From: Betaproteobacteria bacterium
Lineage (GTDB): Bacteria > Pseudomonadota > Gammaproteobacteria > Burkholderiales > SG8-41
Direction: 5' to 3'
Length of the DNA stretch: 64,000 nucleotides
Assembly (NCBI GenBank): GCA_028291945.1
Contig: JAQGNH010000343.1
Location: forward strand, 55,287-119,286
Below, piece after piece: positions 61,956 to 64,000 of this stretch. The notes beneath the pieces were generated by a model, which was not told where the DNA came from, did no database searches, and saw only the letters and a program-made list of their open reading frames with translations. How positions within the stretch are numbered: the stretch's first letter is position 1; each line of letters begins with the position of its first letter. The position numbers and the translations under genes were made by a program.

Positions 61956-62972
61956 ATGGAGCCCACCGAACTGAGCCGCGATGAGATCGCTTCGCTCATG
62001 CAGCGCATTCTTTATGAAGTGAAGAAGATCGTCGTAGGCCAGGATCATTTTCTGGAGCGTGTGCTCGTCGCAATCCTTGCCCAGGGGCATCTGCTCGTAG
62101 AAGGCGTGCCCGGTCTCGCAAAAACCCTGACCGTCAAAACGCTTGCGAGAACCATCCGCGGCACGTTCCGGCGGATTCAGTTCACTCCCGATCTGGTGCC
62201 CGCGGATCTCGTCGGAACGCGCGTCTACAACCAGAAGACAAGCGAATTTACGACTGCGCTCGGGCCGGTGTTCACCAATCTGCTGCTCGCCGATGAAATC
62301 AACCGCGCCCCCGCCAAGGTGCAGAGCGCGCTGCTCGAGGTGATGCAGGAGCGGCAGGTCACGATAGCCGGTGAGACGCACAAGGTGCCGGAGCCTTTCC
62401 TGGTGATGGCCACTCAGAACCCGATCGAAACCGAAGGCACGTATCCCCTGCCTGAAGCTCAGGTAGATCGGTTCATGATGAAAGTGCTCGTCGGTTACCC
62501 GACGGAAGAGGAAGAGTTCGTGATCGTCGAGCGCGTTACGGGCGTGGCCAAGGCGGTTACGTCAGTCGCCACGACCGAACAACTTTCAATGCTGCAGTGT
62601 GAGTGCCGCAGTGGATACGTCGACCCGTCGCTCACGCAGTACGCGGTACGCCTCGTAGCGGCGACGCGAAATCCAGAACGCTATGGTATCAAGGATATGC
62701 AGAAGTACATTTCATATGGCGCCAGCCCACGCGCTTCGATTCACCTGATCGAAGGGGCACGCGCGCTTGCTTATCTGCGAGGCCGGGACTATGCGCTGCC
62801 GGAAGATGTGATCGACATTGCGGGGGACGTGTTGCGGCATCGTCTTGTGCTCACGTACGAAGCGCTCGCTGAAAGCCAGGCTGCCGATCAGCTGATCCAT
62901 CGCATCATGGAACACATACCTGCGCCAGATAAGCCGCTCGACACTCATGTCCGAGTCGCAGCCAAGGGCTGA
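61956..62972 (+). CDS. MoxR-family AAA+ ATPase
   Basis: A 338-residue AAA+ chaperone-like ATPase. It has the MoxR-type Walker A GVPGLAKTLTVK, Walker B LLLADEINRAPAKVQSALLE, sensor 1 MATQNPIETEGTYPLPEAQ, and the lid with SPRASIHLIEGARALAYLRGRDYALPEDV. MoxR proteins work with VWA-domain partners to mature or activate enzyme complexes or respond to stress. The following DUF58 gene overlaps by 26 bases, and a BatA-like gene follows, the standard MoxR-DUF58-Bat order. Its substrate is unknown. Confidence 0.94.
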   Translation: MEPTELSRDEIASLMQRILYEVKKIVVGQDHFLERVLVAILAQGHLLVEGVPGLAKTLTVKTLARTIRGTFRRIQFTPDLVPADLVGTRVYNQKTSEFTTALGPVFTNLLLADEINRAPAKVQSALLEVMQERQVTIAGETHKVPEPFLVMATQNPIETEGTYPLPEAQVDRFMMKVLVGYPTEEEEFVIVERVTGVAKAVTSVATTEQLSMLQCECRSGYVDPSLTQYAVRLVAATRNPERYGIKDMQKYISYGASPRASIHLIEGARALAYLRGRDYALPEDVIDIAGDVLRHRLVLTYEALAESQAADQLIHRIMEHIPAPDKPLDTHVRVAAKG

Positions 62973-63891
62973 CCCCGAACAGATCCTGCGCCGACTCGAA
63001 TGGACGGTGATCCGCCGTCTGGACGGGCTCCTTCATGGCGACTACAGGACGCTGTTCCGGGGATTTGGACTCGATCTGGCCGATCTGCGCGAGTACCAGT
63101 ACCAGGACGACGTTCGGCACATCGACTGGAACGTTACAGCGCGTCTGCAGACGCCGTACGTCCGCGAGTATTACGAGGACCGCGAAGTCACCGCCTGGTT
63201 TCTGCTCGACCTCAGCCCATCGATCGACTTCGGCTCGCAGCACGTCAGAAAACGCTCGCTCTCGACCGAGTTCGTGACAGTACTTGCGCGCGTGCTAACC
63301 CGTCATGGTAACCGCGTCGGCGCGCTCTTTTATGGGGATACCGTTGATACGGTCATCCCCGCGCGCAGTGGTCGCCGGCACGTATTGCACTTGCTGCATC
63401 GTATGCTGTCGCGGCCAACTCGAGCACAATCGGGCGAAACGGATCTGAAGCACCTGATGCAAACGGCATTTCAGGTGATGCATCGCCGCGCCCTCGTTTT
63501 CGTCGTTTCCGATTTCATCAGCATTCCCGGTTGGGCGCAACCGCTTGCTCACATCGCTCGGCGGCATGAAATCATCGCGGTGCGGCTCTATGATCCGCTT
63601 GAAATGGAGATGCCCGATCTCGGGCTCGTGATGATTCAGGATTCCGAGACCGGCGAGCAGCTGTTCGTTGACACCCACGACCGAGGGTTTCGCAAGCGCT
63701 TCGCCGCGGCTGCAGCGCGGCGCGAGATGACGCTGCGGGCCGCTTTCCGCGAAGCAGGCGTCGATGCGCTCGAACTTTCCACGGACGATGATTTGGTCGA
63801 CGCGATCATGCGCTTCGCGGACTTGCGCAAGCGCCGCACGCAACTCGCCGCGGGAGGCGGATTGCCGCAGCATCTGGCGACGAACGCATGA
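62947..63891 (+). CDS. DUF58 protein (MoxR partner)
   Basis: A 314-residue cytoplasmic protein of the DUF58 family, a divergent VWA-like fold. The defining stretch is YQYQDDVRHIDWNVTARL followed by YEDREVTAWFLLDLSPSIDFGS, whose DLSPSID is a MIDAS-like motif. It overlaps moxR by 26 bases and the next gene by 4 (ATGA), so the three are translationally coupled. It is expected to be recruited by the MoxR ATPase; the target is unknown. Confidence 0.92.
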   Translation: MSESQPRADPEQILRRLEWTVIRRLDGLLHGDYRTLFRGFGLDLADLREYQYQDDVRHIDWNVTARLQTPYVREYYEDREVTAWFLLDLSPSIDFGSQHVRKRSLSTEFVTVLARVLTRHGNRVGALFYGDTVDTVIPARSGRRHVLHLLHRMLSRPTRAQSGETDLKHLMQTAFQVMHRRALVFVVSDFISIPGWAQPLAHIARRHEIIAVRLYDPLEMEMPDLGLVMIQDSETGEQLFVDTHDRGFRKRFAAAAARREMTLRAAFREAGVDALELSTDDDLVDAIMRFADLRKRRTQLAAGGGLPQHLATNA

Positions 63892-64000
63892 CATTCCTGT
63901 GGCCCCACCTGTTGTGGCTGATGTTGGCGGTACCCGTACTGATCGCCGCGTATATCTACGTTCTGCGCCGCAAGAAAAGCTCCGCCCTGCGTTACGCGAG
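63888..64000 (+). CDS. BatA-like protein, N-terminal fragment (3' truncated)
   Basis: ATG 63888 overlaps the DUF58 stop. The 37 residues visible begin MTFLWPHLLWLMLAVPVLIA and continue with YIYVLRRKKSSALRYA. This is the usual N-terminus of BatA/VWA membrane proteins: one membrane helix and then a basic stretch before the VWA domain. The rest lies beyond the window. Confidence 0.75.
   Translation, partial: MTFLWPHLLWLMLAVPVLIAAYIYVLRRKKSSALRYA

Overview
This is a gene-dense 64 kb stretch of bacterial chromosome, most likely from a betaproteobacterium. The evidence is the rpmH-rnpA-yidC-mnmE-mnmG-rsmG-parA-parB-atp block running away from dnaA-dnaN-gyrB, the def-fmt-rsmB-DUF4390-ntrY-ntrX order, the tkt-gap-pgk-pyk-aldolase cluster, and a Bug/TctC-type solute receptor. 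The genus cannot be named from the sequence alone. I see no rRNA, tRNA, CRISPR array, insertion sequence or prophage.

Layout. 1-9363 (+): end of gltD, hemE, priA, argS, a SPOR-domain protein, two tandem DsbA-like oxidases and a short-chain dehydrogenase. 9375-14161 (-): glmS, glmU and glpD. 14222-21248 (-): the complete F-type ATP synthase operon atpIBEFHAGDC, with a strong promoter upstream of atpI and an intrinsic terminator after atpC. 21334-29193 (-): parB, parA, rsmG, mnmG, mnmE, yidC, rnpA and rpmH, with two inverted parS sites between mnmG and mnmE. 29194-34454 (+): the origin region with dnaA, dnaN and gyrB. Consensus DnaA boxes flank dnaA, and the dnaA-dnaN gap ends in an AT-rich stretch, so it is the best oriC candidate. 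34462-39448 (-): topB, dprA and a LysM protein. 39563-46328 (+): def, fmt, rsmB, a DUF4390 protein, the NtrY-type kinase and its regulator. 46407-53349 (+): central carbon genes tkt, gap, pgk, pyk and a class I aldolase, closed by a terminator. 53610-60683 (+): a COG0523 GTPase, then an accessory-looking catabolic set of amidohydrolase, cupin, Bug receptor, acyl-CoA dehydrogenase and acyl-CoA carboxyltransferase. 61007-64000 (+): a membrane-anchored S1C protease and the start of a MoxR-DUF58-BatA operon cut by the window end.

How it fits together. Most of the window is housekeeping around the replication origin: initiation, origin segregation, tRNA and rRNA modification, membrane insertion, ATP synthesis, and precursors for the cell wall. 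The points most worth a second look are the NtrX-like regulator whose AAA+ domain has lost its ATPase and sigma54-contact motifs, the inverted parS pair, the terminator hairpin lying directly in front of glpD-glmU-glmS, the tandem DsbA pair (CPHC and CPYC), the animal-type class I aldolase, the missing yidD, and the unassigned catabolic cluster. I found no clear case of an entirely new multi-gene system. The catabolic cluster is the part whose substrate and role I could not assign.
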